From the NCBI RefSeq assembly GCF_000428945.1, contig NZ_AUAX01000007.1, positions 186,001 to 250,000 of the forward strand: 64,000 nt of DNA, given 5' to 3'. How positions within the stretch are numbered: position 1 is the stretch's first letter; each line of letters starts with the position of its first letter. Under the pieces are notes generated by a model. It was not told the origin of the DNA. It did no database searches and saw only the letters and a program-made list of their open reading frames with translations. This DNA comes from Hamadaea tsunoensis DSM 44101. GTDB taxonomy: Bacteria; Actinomycetota; Actinomycetes; Mycobacteriales; Micromonosporaceae. This document shows positions 40,409 through 48,480 of the stretch, in pieces. Both the position numbers and the translations under genes were made by a program.

Positions 40409-41254
40409 TCACATGCCGTCGCCGGACCAGGGACCGCGCGAGCGCGACCGGACCGGCAGCGTCGAGACGACCGGGGCGTGGTCGTGCTCGTCGTAGTTCT
40501 CGGGGTGGCCGCCCCACTTGATCCATTCCTCGGTGGTGTACCAGTTGATCAGCTCGCCGTCCGACCGGATGATCCAGTCGATGGTGGTCTCGGCGACGAA
40601 GTGGCCGTGCTTGACCCCGGCGGGCCGGAAGCAGTAGGTCCCGTCGTCGATGTCGCCGAAGTTGTAGGCCATCTTGCCGCCGAGCGTGTAGAACTCCTCG
40701 TAGCACGGGTGGTGGGCGAGCCGGTGGTCGCTCCAGCCCTGCTCGGCGCGGATCAGCCGGGTGTAGAAGCCGGTCTTCGGGTCCCGGTGCAGCAGCTTGA
40801 TGTACAGCGGCGTGATCGGGCCGACGGTCGGCGCGGCCGTCCACTGCATCGCGTCGGCGTCGACCACGCTCACCTCGCCCACCGCGTCGGCGTGCCGGGC
40901 CGCGTCCGGATCGAAGCCGCAGTCGCCGTACTCGCGCCAGTGCAGGACGTGGCTGCCCTCGCGTACCTTGATCCAGTCCATCGGTACGCCCTTCGGCACC
41001 TGCACGTACCCGCCCGGACCCAGTTCCCGGCCGCCGTACAGCAGCGACCCGGACACCACGTAGAACTCGGTGTCCGCGTGCGGTACGCCGCCCGCGCGTC
41101 CCCAGTCGGCGGGGAAGCTGAGCGACAGCGAGGACGAGCCGTCCTCCTCGTCGACCGACAGCCGCCGCTCCAGGGCCCTGCCCTCGCCGAACGGCAGCTC
41201 GCCGGCGTGCCAGATGTAGTCGTCCTCGTGGATCAGTTCGACGTGCGCTCTCAC
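40409..41254 (-). CDS. Double-cupin (DUF4437-like) protein
   Basis: The 281-aa protein starts at GTG 41254 (GTGA overlap with the synthetase gene). Two cupin halves are visible. The first has ADTEFYVVSGSLLYGGREL and GGYVQVPKGVPMDW; the second has HHPCYEEFYTLGGKMAYNFG and GTYCFRPAGVKHGHF, with His and Glu that could hold a metal. A long Trp/Tyr-rich C-terminus follows (WIIRSDGELINWYTTEEW). Such bicupins may be dioxygenases, isomerases or simple binders. Its reaction is unknown; the link to the acyl-CoA synthetase suggests it acts on an acid before or after CoA activation. Confidence 0.78.
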   Translation of the reverse strand: MRAHVELIHEDDYIWHAGELPFGEGRALERRLSVDEEDGSSSLSLSFPADWGRAGGVPHADTEFYVVSGSLLYGGRELGPGGYVQVPKGVPMDWIKVREGSHVLHWREYGDCGFDPDAARHADAVGEVSVVDADAMQWTAAPTVGPITPLYIKLLHRDPKTGFYTRLIRAEQGWSDHRLAHHPCYEEFYTLGGKMAYNFGDIDDGTYCFRPAGVKHGHFVAETTIDWIIRSDGELINWYTTEEWIKWGGHPENYDEHDHAPVVSTLPVRSRSRGPWSGDGM

Positions 41255-42738
41255 AGTCCGCCGCTCCTCAGCTGTCGTTTCAACACTTTGCCGGCCGCGT
41301 TGCGGGGCAGCGAGCCGGTGAACAGGTACGCCTTCGGCAGCTTGAAGCCGGCCAGCCGGGTACGCAGATGGGCGTCGAGGTCCGCGGGTGCGATCTCGGC
41401 CCGGCACACGACGTGCGCCACGATCCGCTCGCCCCAGCGGTCGTCGGGTTCGCCGACGACCGCCGCCTCCACGACCGCGGGGTGGGTGGCCAGCGCCTCC
41501 TCGACCTCGCGCGGGTAGACGTTGACCCCGCCGGTGATGATCAGGTCCTTCGTGCGGTCGACGATCGTGATGAACCCCTCGTCGTCCACCACCACGACGT
41601 CGCCCGAGGTGAGGAACCCGTCCGGGGTCGTGCACGCCGCGGTCGCCTCGTCGTTGCGCAGGTAGCCGTTCATCAGGTACGGCGACCGGCTGTACAGCTC
41701 GCCCGGTTCGCCCGGCGGCACTGGATGTCCGTCGGCGTCGACGACGCGTACCTCGGTGGCGAACCACGGATGCCCGACGCTGCCGGCCTTGCGCCGCGCG
41801 TCCGGCGGCCGCAGGTTCGTGACGACACCCGCCTCGGTCGACCCGTACAGCTCGTGCACGCCGACCCCGGGAAGGGCGTCGAGCACCCACTCCTTCAGCG
41901 CTTTCGGCAGGGCCGCCGCGTTGAAGAACAGAGTGTCCAGACTGGACAGATCGGCGGCCGCGGCCGGGTCCTCGGTCAGATTGCGGATCAGCTGCGCGTG
42001 CGTCGGGACGAGGAACACCGACTGTGCGCGCTCGCGGGCGATCATCTCCAGCGCCCCGCCCGCGTCGAACGAGCGCAGCATGCTCACCGTGCCGCCGCAG
42101 AACACCGCCGCGTACGCGAAGGCGAACCCGGCACCGTGGTACATCGGCGCCACGGCGATCGTCCGGCGCCCGGGCCCGAGCCCGTATTCGAGGGCGGTCG
42201 CGTAGAACGTGAGGACCCGCGACCGGTGCGAGATCTGCACGCCTTTGGGGTCCCCGGTCGTCCCCGACGTGTACGCCACGCAGAACGGCGCGTACTCGTC
42301 GACGGGGACCGCGGGGTCGGCCGCGTCCGCGCGCCGCAGCGCGTCCTCATAGGCGTCCCCGGTCGCCAGCACCTCGACATCGGGGGCGAGGACGGCCAGG
42401 GCCTCGTCGGCGATCACCGACCGGCAGCCGGCGTGCTCGACGATGAAGGCGATCTCGGCGGCGGTCAGCCGGGGGTTGAGCGGGACCATGACCAGGCCCG
42501 CCTTGGCCAGCCCGGCCGCGATCTCCGGGTACTCCAGCCGGTTGCCGAGCAGCACCGCGACGGCGTCGCCGGGCCGGTGCCCCCGGGCCAGCAGCGCCTG
42601 GGCGAACCGGCTCGACCGGTCGCCGAGTTCAGCGTAGGTGAGGCGGCGGTCGCCGTCGACCACAGCGACCGCCTGCGGGGTGGCGCGGGCGAACTCGCGT
42701 ACGCCACCCGCGATGGACAGGCCGGCGGGGAGGACCAT
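41251..42738 (-). CDS. Acyl-CoA synthetase (AMP-dependent ligase)
   Basis: The 495-aa ANL-family ligase starts at ATG 42738. Core motifs are YTSGTTGDPKGVQISHR, ELYGSTEAGVVTNL, SPYLMNGYLRN, FLTSGDVVVVDDEGFITIVDRTKDLIITGG and the C-terminal Lys of PRNAAGKVLKRQ. It forms an acyl-AMP and then an acyl-CoA. The fairly open motif set fits medium- or long-chain, branched or aromatic acids, so a phytol- or propionate-derived acid is possible. Operator F lies 10 bp upstream of the start. Confidence 0.9.
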   Translation of the reverse strand: MVLPAGLSIAGGVREFARATPQAVAVVDGDRRLTYAELGDRSSRFAQALLARGHRPGDAVAVLLGNRLEYPEIAAGLAKAGLVMVPLNPRLTAAEIAFIVEHAGCRSVIADEALAVLAPDVEVLATGDAYEDALRRADAADPAVPVDEYAPFCVAYTSGTTGDPKGVQISHRSRVLTFYATALEYGLGPGRRTIAVAPMYHGAGFAFAYAAVFCGGTVSMLRSFDAGGALEMIARERAQSVFLVPTHAQLIRNLTEDPAAAADLSSLDTLFFNAAALPKALKEWVLDALPGVGVHELYGSTEAGVVTNLRPPDARRKAGSVGHPWFATEVRVVDADGHPVPPGEPGELYSRSPYLMNGYLRNDEATAACTTPDGFLTSGDVVVVDDEGFITIVDRTKDLIITGGVNVYPREVEEALATHPAVVEAAVVGEPDDRWGERIVAHVVCRAEIAPADLDAHLRTRLAGFKLPKAYLFTGSLPRNAAGKVLKRQLRSGGL

Positions 42739-42747
42739 GCGCGTAAT

Positions 42748-42762
42748 GGAAACACCGTTTCC
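42748..42762. promoter_or_regulatory. Island operator F, GGAAAC-ACC-GTTTCC
   Basis: The most perfect copy, a full 6+3+6 palindrome, between the end of the HMG-CoA lyase gene and the acyl-CoA synthetase start. The operator is followed on the minus strand by CATTACGCG and then the ATG, so there is scarcely room for a leader. This suggests a leaderless or very short-leader transcript. Confidence 0.8.
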
Positions 42763-42784
42763 ATCCGGTGCGCAAGAGTCGCTC

Positions 42785-43681
42785 TCACATCGCCGGCGGG
42801 AACCCGCCCGCCCGGCCGAGGAGGGCCGGCGTGTCGATGCCGAGCCGCGCGCCTATCCACGTGCCGGTGTCCGCCAGGCCCGCGACGTCGATCCCGGCCA
42901 GCAGTCCCGACCGCGTCAGCAGGTACGCCAGATCCTCCGACGCGATGTTGCCGGTGGCCGCCGGGGCGAACGGGCAGCCGCCGATCCCGCCCGTACTCGC
43001 ATCCAGCGCGGTGACCCCGGCCGCGACGGCCGCCATCGCGTTCGCGTACCCGGTGTTGCGGGTGTTGTGGAAATGGGCCCGCAGCGCGGCGTCCGGTGCG
43101 GCCTGCCGGACGGCCGCGACCAGCTCCGTCACCTGCCCCGGTACGCCGACCCCGATCGTGTCGGCCACGCAGATCTCGTCCGGCGACCCGGCCGCGGCGA
43201 CGAGTCCGGCGACCCGCTCGACGGGAACCTCTCCCGTGAACGGGCAGCCGAACGCGGCCGCGACGGTCAGCGTGGTCCGCAACCCGGCCGCCGCCGCGCG
43301 TACGCGGATCCGCTCCCACTGCGCCAGCGACTCCTGAGTGGACATACCCTGGTTGCGCCGGGAGAACTCGTCCGTGGCCACCAGTACGTAGTTGATCTCG
43401 TGCAGCCGGCCGGCGACGGTGTCGGCCAGCGCCCGGTCCAGACCGCGCTCGTTGAGGACGAGGCCGATGTAGGAGACGCCCTCGACGGCCGGGAGCCCCG
43501 CCACGACCGCCTCGGCGTCGGCCATCTGCGGGACCCGGGCGGGATGCGCGAAGGCGACCGCCTCGACCCTGCGTACGCCCGCCGCGAGCGCGCGGCGCAC
43601 GTAGGCCAGCTTCACCTCGGTGCTCAGCACGGTCTTCTCGTTCTGCAGCCCGTCGCGCGGGCCGACCTCGACGATCTCCAC
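42785..43681 (-). CDS. HMG-CoA lyase family protein
   Basis: The 298-aa protein starts at GTG 43681, chosen because GGAGG lies 5 nt upstream; a longer frame would cross operator G. Motifs are VEVGPRDGLQNEK, VAFAHPARVPQMADAE, CVADTIGVGVPGQV, LRAHFHNTRNTGYANAM, DASTGGIGGCPFAP (catalytic Cys) and NIASEDLAYLL. It cleaves 3-hydroxy-3-methylglutaryl-CoA or a related 3-hydroxy-3-alkyl-acyl-CoA into an acetyl-CoA-like unit and a 2-oxo acid or acetoacetate. In the island it could finish breakdown of a methyl-branched diacid. Confidence 0.9.
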   Translation of the reverse strand: MEIVEVGPRDGLQNEKTVLSTEVKLAYVRRALAAGVRRVEAVAFAHPARVPQMADAEAVVAGLPAVEGVSYIGLVLNERGLDRALADTVAGRLHEINYVLVATDEFSRRNQGMSTQESLAQWERIRVRAAAAGLRTTLTVAAAFGCPFTGEVPVERVAGLVAAAGSPDEICVADTIGVGVPGQVTELVAAVRQAAPDAALRAHFHNTRNTGYANAMAAVAAGVTALDASTGGIGGCPFAPAATGNIASEDLAYLLTRSGLLAGIDVAGLADTGTWIGARLGIDTPALLGRAGGFPPAM

Positions 43682-43702
43682 GACACCTCCGGTTCCTCTG
43701 GC

Positions 43703-43715
43703 GAAACACTGTTTC
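43703..43715. promoter_or_regulatory. Island operator G, GAAAC-ACT-GTTTC
   Basis: A perfect palindrome in the 53-bp divergent region between the HMG-CoA lyase gene and the CoA-transferase gene at 43735. On the minus strand it is followed by GTTTCGCCAGAGGAACCGGAGG, matching the leader behind operator A at 19 of 22 positions, so these two promoters are probably built the same way. Confidence 0.78.
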
Positions 43716-43734
43716 CAAAGCATACGATGCGCGC

Positions 43735-44922
43735 ATGACGGCACTCTCCGACGTTCGCGTGATCGAGACCGGCACCCTGCTGGCCGGGCCCTTCTGCGGC
43801 CAGTTGCTGGGCGACTTCGGCGCGGAGGTCGTCAAGGTCGAGGACCCCGGCAAAGGCGACCCGATGCGCCAATGGGGTCGCGAGAAACCCCACGGGCAGT
43901 CGCTGTGGTGGCCGGTCGTCGCGCGCAACAAGAAGTCCGTCACCTGCGACCTGCGTACCGAGGCGGGCCAGGACCTGCTCCGCCGCCTGGTGACCGGCGC
44001 CGACATCCTGCTGGAGAACTTCCGCCCCGGCACCCTGGAACGCTGGGGCCTCGGCTACGACCGGCTGCGGGAGCTCAATCCACGGCTGATCCTCGTCCGC
44101 GTCACCGGCTACGGCCAGACCGGCCCGTACTCCCCGCGCGCCGGCTTCGGTTCGATCGGCGAGGCGATGGGCGGCCTGCGTTACGTCACCGGGGAAGCCG
44201 ACCGGCCCCCGTCCCGTTCCGGCATCTCCCTCGGCGACTCGCTGGCCGCCACGTTCGCCGCGTACGGAGCCGTGGCCGCGCTGCACGCGCGGGAGCGTAC
44301 CGGCGTCGGGCAGGTCGTCGACTCGGCCATCTACGAGGCCGTCCTCGCGATGATGGAGTCCCTCCTTCCCGAGTGGACGGTGGCGGGCTACCAGCGCGAA
44401 CGCACCGGCGCGATCCTGCCGAACGTCGCGCCGAGCAACGCGTACCCGACCGCCGACGGCACCGACATCCTCATCGCGGCCAACCAGGACACCGTCTTCC
44501 GCCGGCTCTGCGAGGTCATGGGCACGCCCAGCCTCGGAACAGATCCGCGCTACGCGACGCACGGCGCCCGCGGCGAGCACCAGGAGGAACTCGACCGGCT
44601 GATCGCCGCGTGGACCGCCGAGCAGCCGGCCGGCCCGCTGCTCGACCGGCTGCACGAGGCCGGCGTCCCGGCGGGCGGCATCTACACCGCGGCCGACATC
44701 CTCGCCGATCCCCACGTCGCCGCGCGCGAGGCGGTGGTGCGCGTACCGCACCCCGAGTTCGGCGAGCTGCCCATGCAGAACGTCGCGCCGCGGCTGTCCG
44801 CCACGCCGGGTTCCGTCCGCTGGGCCGGGCCGGCCCTCGGCGAGCACAACGACGAGATCTACGGCCGGCTCGGCCTGTCCACGTCGGATCTCGCCGACCT
44901 CCGTCAGCGCGGGATCATCTGA
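43735..44922 (+). CDS. CaiB/BaiF family (class III) CoA-transferase
   Basis: The 395-aa protein starts at ATG 43735. Segments RVIETGTLLAGPFCGQLLGDFGAEVVKVEDPGKGDP, ARNKKSVTCDL, ENFRPGTLERWGLGYDRLR and YGQTGPYSPRAGFGSIGEAMGG, with the catalytic Asp in SLGDSLAA, place it with mesaconate/succinate-type transferases as well as carnitine-type ones. It shares a 1-bp stop/start overlap (TGATG) with the isochorismatase-type gene. Pairing with an amidase suggests that the acid released by the amidase is the one activated. Confidence 0.9.
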   Translation: MTALSDVRVIETGTLLAGPFCGQLLGDFGAEVVKVEDPGKGDPMRQWGREKPHGQSLWWPVVARNKKSVTCDLRTEAGQDLLRRLVTGADILLENFRPGTLERWGLGYDRLRELNPRLILVRVTGYGQTGPYSPRAGFGSIGEAMGGLRYVTGEADRPPSRSGISLGDSLAATFAAYGAVAALHARERTGVGQVVDSAIYEAVLAMMESLLPEWTVAGYQRERTGAILPNVAPSNAYPTADGTDILIAANQDTVFRRLCEVMGTPSLGTDPRYATHGARGEHQEELDRLIAAWTAEQPAGPLLDRLHEAGVPAGGIYTAADILADPHVAAREAVVRVPHPEFGELPMQNVAPRLSATPGSVRWAGPALGEHNDEIYGRLGLSTSDLADLRQRGII

Positions 44923-45545
44923 TGGACATCACCGAGGACTACGCCGCCGCCGGTTTCGCCCGGCGGCTCGGCTGGGGCGAGCGGCCCGCCCTGCTGCTCG
45001 TGGACCCCGTCACCGCGTACACCGACCCCGCGTCGCCCCTGCACTGCGCCACCGCGCCCGCCGCCCTCGAAGCGATGTCCGCGCTGCTGGCCGCCGTCCG
45101 CCGCCGCGGCCTCCCGATCGCCTTCACCACCGTCGAGTACGCCGACAGCACGTGCCCGGAAGCGCCGCTGTTCGCCGCGAAGGTCCCGGCCCTGTCCGCC
45201 TTCGCCGCAGGCAGCCCGTACGCGCGCATCCCCGCCCCGATCGCCCCCCGTCCCGGTGAACCGGTGTTCCGCAAGCACCACGCCAGCGCGTACGCCGGCA
45301 CGTCCGTAGCGGCCTGGTTGACCGCCCACCGCGTGGACACGGTCGTCCTCGGCGGCTACTCGACCAGCGGCTGCGTCCGGGCGAGCGCCGTCGACACCCT
45401 GCAGAACGGCTTCCGGCCCATGGTCGTCCGCGAAGCCTGCGCCGACCGGGCCGCCGGTCCGCACGAGGCCAACCTCTTCGACCTCGACGCCAAGTACGCC
45501 GACGTCATCCCGCTGTCCGAGGCGCTCGCCCGCATGACGCAATGA
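44922..45545 (+). CDS. Isochorismatase-family amidohydrolase (maleamate amidase-like)
   Basis: The 207-aa cysteine hydrolase starts at ATG 44922. The catalytic triad is complete: Asp in LLVDPVTAYTDP, Lys in VFRKHHASAYAGTS, and Cys in YSTSGCVRASAVD. The family includes nicotinamidase, N-carbamoylsarcosine amidase and maleamate amidohydrolase (NicF); the RKHHASAF/Y and TSGCVRAS(A/V)VD blocks are typical of the last two. A maleamate released by the imidase at 38922 would be a natural substrate. It is the last gene of the island on this side. Confidence 0.87.
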   Translation: MDITEDYAAAGFARRLGWGERPALLLVDPVTAYTDPASPLHCATAPAALEAMSALLAAVRRRGLPIAFTTVEYADSTCPEAPLFAAKVPALSAFAAGSPYARIPAPIAPRPGEPVFRKHHASAYAGTSVAAWLTAHRVDTVVLGGYSTSGCVRASAVDTLQNGFRPMVVREACADRAAGPHEANLFDLDAKYADVIPLSEALARMTQ

Positions 45546-45667
45546 CGGCATTCCACGACAGTCAATGATCGAAAGTGCGCTCGGCGGCAGGCGCACGGCA
45601 GCGTCGCGCCGTTCCGTCGCGCGGGCTTGTTCCCGGTCGGCTGGCAGACCGCCTGACTTTCACTCGT

Positions 45668-46042
45668 TCAGGGTCGCTGGATCGTGATGTGCTGTACGCC
45701 GTGGTCGCCGATGATGACACCGGTGGCGTGCGAGGCGTCGACCACGAACTTGCCGCCCCGGTCGAGGAGGTCCAGCAACCGCTGCGCGGCGTCGATCACC
45801 GGCTGGTCCAGGTCCGCGCTGGTCAGCGCCTCGGACAGGGCGGCCTTGGTGCCGTCGGACTCGCCGACCCGCTCGACCAGGCGCGTACCGTCGGGTTCGG
45901 TTGTTCCCGAGCGGTGCAGACGGTCGACGACCAGCCTTTTCAGCGCTTGGTAGGCCTCGACGGCCGCCGACTCGCCGACCTTGGCCACGCCCGCCTTGAC
46001 CGCCGCGACTAGGGCGGTCACCACCAGCGTGATCGGTTCCAT
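45668..46042 (-). CDS. Small partner protein of the STAND ATPase
   Basis: The 124-aa protein starts at ATG 46042 (MEPITLVVTALVAAVKAGVAK). The N-terminal half is a helix-rich Ala/Val segment that could insert into or associate with membrane. The C-terminal part ends with HATGVIIGDHGVQHITIQ. The motif GVxIGDxxQxxIT recurs at the N-terminus of the divergent STAND protein (GVVIGDGNQVSITV), so the two share a short adapter-type element and probably function together. I do not know a name for the family. The 91-bp divergent region should hold both promoters. Confidence 0.7.
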   Translation of the reverse strand: MEPITLVVTALVAAVKAGVAKVGESAAVEAYQALKRLVVDRLHRSGTTEPDGTRLVERVGESDGTKAALSEALTSADLDQPVIDAAQRLLDLLDRGGKFVVDASHATGVIIGDHGVQHITIQRP

Positions 46043-46133
46043 CCGGTCCACCTCGTCCTTTGATCCATTCCGCATGCTCCACACTAGAGAGTGCCATCCA
46101 TGGAAGTCGATCTTGAAGCGAGGGTCCGAGCCG

Positions 46134-48443
46134 ATGCCGTCCCGCCGACAACCGTCTCAACCTGTGACTCACGTCGATGCGGCGTACGCGCAGGGTGTCG
46201 TGATCGGCGACGGCAACCAGGTCTCCATCACCGTGAACCAGGCGCCGGTGCAGTGGCCGGTCCGGGTGAATCTCGGCGCACCGGTGGCCGACTGCTGGCA
46301 GCAGCGGTCCGAGGAGGCATCGCTCACCGAAGCGCAGCGCCGGGGCGGCACGGTCGTGCTGTCCGGCCTCGGCGGTGTGGGCAAGACCCAACTCGCGGCG
46401 GCGCACGCGCAGCGGACGTGGCGTGCCGGGCAGGTGCAGCTGCTGGTGTGGGCGAGCGCCGGCATGCCGGACCAGATCGTGGCCGTGTACGCCGACGCCG
46501 CGGCCCGGGTCGGTGTACACCGGGGGGAGTCTGGTGAGGTGGCGGCGCGGCGGTTCCTGGAGTTCCTGGCCGAGACCGATCGGCCGTGGCTGGTCGTGCT
46601 CGACGATCTGAGTACGCCGGACGTGCTGGCCGGCTGGTGGCCGCCGGTCGCGCGGGCCGGGCAGCTGACCGTGGTGACGACCCGGCTCGACGATCCCGCG
46701 CTCCACGGCCATGATCGCGAGGTCGTACGCGTCGGCTGGTACACCGAGCAGCAGGCCCGTGACTATGTGGGCCGGCGGTTGCGCGACCGGGCCGAGCTGG
46801 CGGACGAGGTCGACGAGTTGGCCGAGGACCTGGGACGGCTGCCGATCGCCTTGGCGCAGGCGACCGCGTACCAGGTTGCCTTGGGCTGGAGCTGCTCGCG
46901 GTATCGGCAGGAGCTGGCGACGCGGCCGCTGGCGGGACTCACGCCGGGGCACCGGTTTCTCCCCGACGGGCAGCAGGCCACGGTGGACGCCACCTGGTCC
47001 ATCTCGGTCGAGACCGCCGACGGGTTGACCCGCGGACTGGCCCGGCCGCTGATGCAGCTGCTGAGTCTGCTCGACCCGAACGGTATCCCGCAGCGGATTC
47101 TCACCTCAACGGCTGCCCGGCATCAGCTCGTCCTGGCGCAGAACCCCGGCTGGATGCGCCGATGGGGTGCGTTCGGGCTCCCGTGGGGGTTCACCCGGGC
47201 GCCGATCCTGGTCATCGCGCCGGCTCAGGAGGTCGAGGAGGCGGTGGCCTGCCTGCGCCGGTTCAGCCTGATCACGGTCAAGGAAGGGCGAATCCGGATG
47301 CACTCGCTGGTGCAGCGGGCCATCCGCGAGCACACACCGCGCCATGATCTCGCCCTGTCGGCCCGGACAGCAGCCGACGCCCTGTACGCGGCCTGGCCCG
47401 ACGGTCCGCAGAACGGCGAACTCGCCCAGGCCTCCCGCGCGTGCACGGTCATCCTGCACCGCCACCATCCCGGACCACTGTGGACAAAGAAGGACGGCGT
47501 CCATCCTGTCCTGGTCAAGGCAGGATTCACGCTCGGCGAGGCCGGACAGGTGGTGGCTGCGCGCGCGTACTTCGACGATCTTCTCGGCAGCGCCCGGCGG
47601 CACCTCCGCTCCGACCACAAGGCCACCTTCGTCATCCGCTGCGATGCCGCGCTGTGGCAGGGCCAGGCGGGCGACTACACGGGAGCGGCGGCCGCGCTGG
47701 AGCAACTGGTCGCCGTTCAGGTACGCGTTCTCGGCCGGCGGCATCCGCAGACACTCGACGTCCGGCACAATCTCGCGTACTGGCGGGGTGCCGCGGGCGA
47801 CCCGGCGGGCGCGGCCGAGGCGTGCGAGCAGCTGCTGGCCGACAAGCTGCGGGTTCTCGGCCCCGATCATCCCAGCACGCTCTACACGAAAGCGGACCTG
47901 GCCTCGTGGCGAGGGCGGGTGAGCAGCCCCGGCGGCGCGGCCGAAGCGTTCGACGAGCTGCTGCCGGCGGTCGTCCGGGTGCTCGGCGCCGACCACGTGT
48001 TCACCCTCAACACCCGCCACAACGTCGCCTACTGGCGGGGCCGGGCGGGTGACCCGGCCGGCGCGGTGGCCGCGTTCCGCACGTTGCTGCCCGATCAGGT
48101 ACGCGTACTCGGGCGCGACCACTCCGACACCCTCAACACCCGACTCGAGCTGGCCCGCAGCCGGGGCGATGCCGGTGACCCGGCGGGGGCGGCGGCAGCG
48201 CTCGGCAAGCTGCTCGCCGACCAGCGCCGGGCGCTCGGTCCCGACCACCCGCACACCCTGCTGACCCGGCACGAGCTGGCCCGGTTGCGGGGTGAGGCGG
48301 GAGATCCCGCCGCCGCGGCCGCCGGGCTGGCGAAGCTGCTGCCGGACCGGGAGCGGGTGCTCGGCGCCGACCATGTGCACACCCGCGAGACCCTGCAGCA
48401 GCTCGCCCACTGGCGACAGCAGGTGCCGTCCGCCGACGGATGA
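46134..48443 (+). CDS. STAND (NB-ARC-type) ATPase with C-terminal TPR array
   Basis: The 769-aa protein starts at ATG 46134. Residues ~19-36 carry a GVVIGDGNQVSITV motif shared with the small divergent protein. The NB-ARC core has the P-loop GLGGVGKT (78-85), Walker B WLVVLDDLS, a VVTTR sensor and LGRLPIALAQATAYQ (GLPL-like). A winged-helix-like segment follows (SLITVKEGRIRMHSLVQRAIREH), then six 42-residue TPR units to the C-terminus. Such proteins act as signalling hubs, and many related ones are antiphage sensors. No toxic effector domain is visible in this chain, so the small neighbour may be the effector. It stands alone, with no other defence genes in view. Confidence 0.85.
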   Translation: MPSRRQPSQPVTHVDAAYAQGVVIGDGNQVSITVNQAPVQWPVRVNLGAPVADCWQQRSEEASLTEAQRRGGTVVLSGLGGVGKTQLAAAHAQRTWRAGQVQLLVWASAGMPDQIVAVYADAAARVGVHRGESGEVAARRFLEFLAETDRPWLVVLDDLSTPDVLAGWWPPVARAGQLTVVTTRLDDPALHGHDREVVRVGWYTEQQARDYVGRRLRDRAELADEVDELAEDLGRLPIALAQATAYQVALGWSCSRYRQELATRPLAGLTPGHRFLPDGQQATVDATWSISVETADGLTRGLARPLMQLLSLLDPNGIPQRILTSTAARHQLVLAQNPGWMRRWGAFGLPWGFTRAPILVIAPAQEVEEAVACLRRFSLITVKEGRIRMHSLVQRAIREHTPRHDLALSARTAADALYAAWPDGPQNGELAQASRACTVILHRHHPGPLWTKKDGVHPVLVKAGFTLGEAGQVVAARAYFDDLLGSARRHLRSDHKATFVIRCDAALWQGQAGDYTGAAAALEQLVAVQVRVLGRRHPQTLDVRHNLAYWRGAAGDPAGAAEACEQLLADKLRVLGPDHPSTLYTKADLASWRGRVSSPGGAAEAFDELLPAVVRVLGADHVFTLNTRHNVAYWRGRAGDPAGAVAAFRTLLPDQVRVLGRDHSDTLNTRLELARSRGDAGDPAGAAAALGKLLADQRRALGPDHPHTLLTRHELARLRGEAGDPAAAAAGLAKLLPDRERVLGADHVHTRETLQQLAHWRQQVPSADG
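47641..48423 (+). repeat. Six tandem 126-bp units encoding 42-residue TPRs
   Basis: Each unit encodes about 42 residues of the form (H)NxAYWRGxAGDPAGAxxAxxxLLxDxxRVLGxDHxxTLxTR. The first is least conserved, and the middle ones (around 47760-48250) are most alike at DNA level. The type is the kinesin-light-chain/TPR_10-like repeat common in actinobacterial STAND proteins. High unit similarity suggests recent expansion or gene conversion. Confidence 0.8.
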
Positions 48444-48480
48444 CCGCCTTCTCGGGCTATGGAAGGCACACGCTGCGGCG

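Noticed and set aside
37653-40844. A ~1060-codon minus-strand frame continuing upstream of the CoA-transferase
   Set aside because: The extension is antisense to the amidohydrolase gene and has shadow composition; the transferase has its own ATG with an operator before it.
47641-48423. Regular tandem DNA repeats that might suggest a CRISPR or satellite array
   Set aside because: The 126-bp period is in frame and encodes TPR units of the STAND protein; there are no spacers or cas genes.
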